This document shows positions 61,501 through 64,000 of a stretch of DNA of 64,000 nt, one piece after another; position 1 is the first letter of the stretch, and every line of letters starts with the position of its first letter. A program made the position numbers and the translations under genes. Source of the DNA: JBBROS01 sp965213855 (lineage in GTDB: Bacteria; Pseudomonadota; Alphaproteobacteria; Acetobacterales; Acetobacteraceae); assembly GCA_965213855.1 (NCBI GenBank), contig CBDCAA010000002.1:1-64000 (forward strand). The letters are read 5' to 3'. The notes beneath the pieces are model-generated. The model did no database searches and was not told the DNA's origin. It was given only the letters and a program-made list of their open reading frames with translations.

Positions 61501-64000
61501 CCCGCCGCCGAGCGTGACCAGCGGCGCGTCGACCGTGCCCGCCGTGACCGTCGATCCCAGCGCCGCCTGGATCGCGACCTGGCTCTGCGCGCCGACGGTG
61601 CCGCCGGCCACCGTCACGGCCGGGCCAGCCCCATCGGCCGTCAGCACCACGTTGCCCGACGCGATGACCGGCACAATGCAGGCCCCGATCGCCCCCGTGA
61701 TCGTCACGGTGATCGCGTTCGCCGTGATGCTGGTGTTGTCGCTCGTGACGTTGCCCGTGACCGACAGGGGCGACGCGCCGCTCGGGCCATGGGCCTGCAA
61801 CGTGAACGCGCCCTGCGCCGAGATGACGCCGTTGGCCGGCCCGGTGCCGACCGTGAAGTCGCCCAACGCGGCTACGCCGTTCGTCGTCGCCGCGGCTTCC
61901 AGGAGGCTGACGTCGTAGCGGGTGGCGCTGGTGTCGACGGTCTGCGCGCGGCCCTGCAGGGTCCCGGCCGTGATCGTGCTGCCCGGCCCGCCTGCACCGT
62001 TGAGCGTGATCGCGGCCTGCCCGGCGCTGCCGTCGCGCGCGACCAGCGTCACTGTCTGTGCCCCGGCATTAAGCGCTGCCGCGACGCCGGCATCGCCGAT
62101 CGCGATCGTGCCACCGACCCGGCCCGCACCCTGCACGGTGCCGACGCTGAGCAGGCCGAGCGCGCCGGCGCCGGCCGACACGGTCCCGTGCACCACCAGC
62201 CCGCCTTGGCCGCTATTGGCGTCCGGCGTGTCGGCGATCGCCAGCGCGGCGCCGGCTGCAAACCCGTTGAGGACATCGAAATGGTTTGCGGGCGCCGCGC
62301 CCGGCGCGCTCGCAAGCGTCAGCGGGCCGAAGCTGCCATCGGCGAGGCGGCCCACCAGCCGAACCTCGCCACCTGCCTGTCCCGTCAGGGTTCCGGTCAC
62401 GGCCGGGTTCGCCCCGCCCGCCTGCCGCCCGATCGACAGTCCCGCGGCCGTGTTCTCGGTGATGTCGCCCGTCGCATACAGGCCCAGCGTCGCCGCGAGG
62501 TTCGTGAGCCCGAGCGGTGCATTCAATGCCAAGCTACCCGCCGCATGGGTCAACGTTCCGTCCAGGCTGCCCAGCAGCAGGCTCTGCCGCCCGCCACTGC
62601 CGACGTTCGCCGCCCCGCCGATCGTGCTGATTAGGCCGAGTTGCGACGACACCAGCGAACCCGCACCGGTCTGCGCCGCATCCACGCTCATCGCCAGCCC
62701 GGCCGTCAGCGGCGCGATCGCCACCCGTCCATCCAGCGCCTCCACCCGCGGCGTGGCGCCGAGGATGTTCAGCCGGTCCGTCTGCAGGCTGATCTGGTTG
62801 AACAGCACATCCGTCGCCGCCAGGGCCGAGGGGGCCGGCGCCGGGCTCGGTCCGACCGGCCGGGCGTTGGTGGCGAACGCACCCCCTTGCACCAGCCCGA
62901 ACCGCAGGCTCCCGCTGTGCGCGACGCCGTCGACGGTGATGGCCGGCGCAGTGAGCGCGATGGTGCTCGCCCCCATGCTGGTCGCGGTCTGGGCGCCGCC
63001 GGCCGCCACCAGGTCCACCACGGTCAACGTCCCCCCGGTGGTCAGCGTGACGCTGCCGCCCGCATAATACGGCCCGAGTTGGGCGACGCTGTTGCCCGCG
63101 TTGCCGAGCACGACCGACCCCGCCGTGGCCGGCGCATTCCAGGTCGGCAGCGCGTTCGCGGCGGGGGTGAAGCCATATCCGGCCGTCCCCAGAAGCGTCC
63201 CCGCCGTCACGATGCCCGACGCGGTCTGGGTGGTGTCGCCCACCGAATGCAGCTCGATCACGTCGGCAGCGATCGTCCCGAGCACCAGGCTGTTGCCATC
63301 CACCCGCAGCGTCGCCGGCCGGCCCGTCCCCGGCGTCGCCACCAGCGGATAGGTCGCGGACGCGACGTTCGCGTCGCAGCCCGGGCAATGCAGCGTGATC
63401 GGCTGCAGCGGCCCGACGGCGACGGTCGCCGTCCCCAGCAGCGCGGGCGGCGCGAACGTCAGCGCGACGTTCGGTTCCGACACCTGGATCGTCCCCGCCG
63501 ACAGGACCCCCTGCAGCAACGCCGTGCTGGCGGGCCCGGTGCCAAGCAGCGTGACCGTGCCCGACCCCGCCGCTCCCGACCCGGCCTCGATCGTGCCGGC
63601 CGTCTGCGTCACGTTGCCGCTCGTGCTGATCGTGACGGCCGCGGTCGCCGCGATCGTTCCGGCCGCCTGCGTGAAATCCCCGGCCGTCATTACCGTCAGG
63701 CTCCCGCCCGCCGCCAGCGCCACCAGGCTGGCCGGCGTGCTGCCGAGCGTGAGCGGGCCGGCGGAGTTGATCGTCAGGTTGCCACCGCTCGCGATCGTCC
63801 CGTCCAACGTCGGCGTGCCGACCGTCACGGTAAGAGCGTTGTCGGCATAGACGTCGCCCGAGCCCTGCACGGTCACGGCACCCGGATTCAGAGCATGCGC
63901 CCGCAGGCTGCCACCGCTGACCGTCGTGCCGCCCGCGACCGTGACAGTGCTGCCCAGCACCTGGCCGCCGGCGACCAGCAGCCCGCCGGTGGTGACCCCG
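58552..64000 (-). CDS. Giant filamentous-hemagglutinin-like exoprotein, C-terminal part (5' end outside window)
   Basis: At least 1816 residues of Gly/Ala/Thr/Val-rich short beta repeats (SGGSLTV, TAGTVDAPLVTLGGGLTLSGG) typical of right-handed beta-helix TpsA exoproteins. The frame is open to the right edge, so the signal peptide and the hemagglutination domain must lie beyond. Two related modules start 2478 bp apart (826 codons), each with the motif LHCPGCD and IEAGSGA...TVxLxG upstream. The C-terminus ends SCALASVNCVVLRPQALPIG then FFREQEDDGALLVPNITEQGL, with a Cys pair and no outer-membrane barrel. A separate TpsB transporter is therefore expected, and none is in view. It is followed by the CHAT gene in the same operon. 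Confidence 0.85.
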   Translation of the reverse strand, partial: GVTTGGLLVAGGQVLGSTVTVAGGTTVSGGSLRAHALNPGAVTVQGSGDVYADNALTVTVGTPTLDGTIASGGNLTINSAGPLTLGSTPASLVALAAGGSLTVMTAGDFTQAAGTIAATAAVTISTSGNVTQTAGTIEAGSGAAGSGTVTLLGTGPASTALLQGVLSAGTIQVSEPNVALTFAPPALLGTATVAVGPLQPITLHCPGCDANVASATYPLVATPGTGRPATLRVDGNSLVLGTIAADVIELHSVGDTTQTASGIVTAGTLLGTAGYGFTPAANALPTWNAPATAGSVVLGNAGNSVAQLGPYYAGGSVTLTTGGTLTVVDLVAAGGAQTATSMGASTIALTAPAITVDGVAHSGSLRFGLVQGGAFATNARPVGPSPAPAPSALAATDVLFNQISLQTDRLNILGATPRVEALDGRVAIAPLTAGLAMSVDAAQTGAGSLVSSQLGLISTIGGAANVGSGGRQSLLLGSLDGTLTHAAGSLALNAPLGLTNLAATLGLYATGDITENTAAGLSIGRQAGGANPAVTGTLTGQAGGEVRLVGRLADGSFGPLTLASAPGAAPANHFDVLNGFAAGAALAIADTPDANSGQGGLVVHGTVSAGAGALGLLSVGTVQGAGRVGGTIAIGDAGVAAALNAGAQTVTLVARDGSAGQAAITLNGAGGPGSTITAGTLQGRAQTVDTSATRYDVSLLEAAATTNGVAALGDFTVGTGPANGVISAQGAFTLQAHGPSGASPLSVTGNVTSDNTSITANAITVTITGAIGACIVPVIASGNVVLTADGAGPAVTVAGGTVGAQSQVAIQAALGSTVTAGTVDAPLVTLGGGLTLSGGQVFGNTVAIAGGATVTGGQLHANRLATTAAGNTPVPIAFGGGDVYASNDLTITATGGTLSGVLTAGNTLGVSASGSLASSAVLTAGSVLGIATGGDFLQSAGLIASGSAVRITAGGQVGQSGGTIEAGSGAGVGTIFLAGAGVSGGGAGLGGTLSANQVQVTELGYAVQFAPAVLAGDARVAAGGLNLALHCPGCDLNAPAATASNTAVVGAYRPSVVRLDGGTLAVGSIGADTIELHSAGDTTASGALTGLTLTGSAGYSASGTDANGRPTYTLGAAAAGGHASFGGAANNLFTVSDYQARLSLVLADLPTAQVSAAGVTQQAAGLTLAGIVRAGPAGDPLDATTAAVSGGPLTITTSGANGQIAITGTLAGSAVTVVASGAISEAGGGAIVADVLTGSATAATLGTATTGATAQQGNQIATLGQFNTRTGDLALNDSRNLVATNDSAAGALTLSAQAGTRTPSDPEGQAAGELSFSNLQAGSAVTLTAAAGLSGTGVATPATLSVSAGQGVLVSGASARTVTGSAGQDLSVAGGFDQAGPIGAPGAVALSDTRGLTVQNGVAAGGALRVTTDGALAIAGAASGQSVSLASGAATTISGVVQAAGVLTATAGPGTTLVTGTLTGGTQVGITAAAVDVEGTVSAPALQVSTGSSLTVGPSGTLAGGRITSVSGGGATLGGTVTASGAASVTANGISVGGRVRAATIGLDAGVSTLSSTGSLDAAGTIALRAAGDVVLAAGSTSNAGGSLTLSGPAAAPARSATLGGTVATPLLTVIADGIALPGGALSLGGVVQPSGVKAAALPTAGSGAPGGYFEATSSLVQSPTASIRPLAGYANATVRIDLTSGAGQIVLGNLFVPAGNLIVDVGAGSASGQITVRNLFALYTGTGPGAGGIRLSGTVAGQSGTGAAGLSAVSPAPNPRYEINSCALASVNCVVLRPQALPIGNPLKELSLGFFREQEDDGALLVPNITEQGL

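Overview
High-GC DNA with an alphaproteobacterial (Rhodospirillales, probably Acetobacteraceae-like) gene content. The support is an ATP12-type F1 chaperone, an AsmA-family protein, the sequences and order of the ribosomal genes, and a giant Gly/Ala/Thr-rich exoprotein ending in a Cys-pair tail. The family-level placement is inference; no rRNA gene is present.

Region 1 (1-13.4 kb) is accessory and metabolic. It holds a 5'-intact topoisomerase IB cut by the left edge, a frameshifted glycosyltransferase reading into UDP-galactopyranose mutase, an alpha/beta hydrolase, and a type III polyketide synthase / methyltransferase / FAD oxidoreductase operon. These are followed by a YflT-like stress protein, a PepSY-like periplasmic protein, an 8-repeat surface or secreted protein, a membrane J-domain protein and malic enzyme MaeB.

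Region 2 (13.4-23.6 kb) is housekeeping. It holds an F420-hydrogenase-beta/HCAR/BciB-like reductase, tRNA-Leu(GAG), lipB, a polar amino-acid ABC transporter (two permeases and a binding protein, no ATPase), acyP, an ATP12 chaperone, an AsmA-like protein, an RluA-family pseudouridine synthase and rarA. GC-rich REP-like hairpins lie between genes here.

Region 3 (23.7-52.1 kb) is a nearly unbroken minus-strand block for transcription and translation. In transcription order it reads rplK-rplA-rplJ-rplL-rpoB-rpoC, then rpsL-rpsG-tuf, the S10 operon, the spc operon through secY-adk, and the alpha operon rpsM-rpsK-rpoA-rplQ. fusA is absent between rpsG and tuf, and secE-nusG are absent before rplK. 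Strong intergenic hairpins and a good sigma70-like promoter before rpsM probably tune expression inside the block.

Region 4 (52.3-64 kb) concerns sensing and the cell surface. It holds a small membrane protein, a soluble multi-PAS protein with a minimal chemoreceptor tip, and a periplasmic OmpA-C protein. On the minus strand, a giant beta-helix-type exoprotein (5' end outside the window) overlaps by ATGA a TPR-CHAT caspase-like protease carrying a lipoprotein signal. This exoprotein/CHAT pair is the strongest candidate for an incompletely described system.
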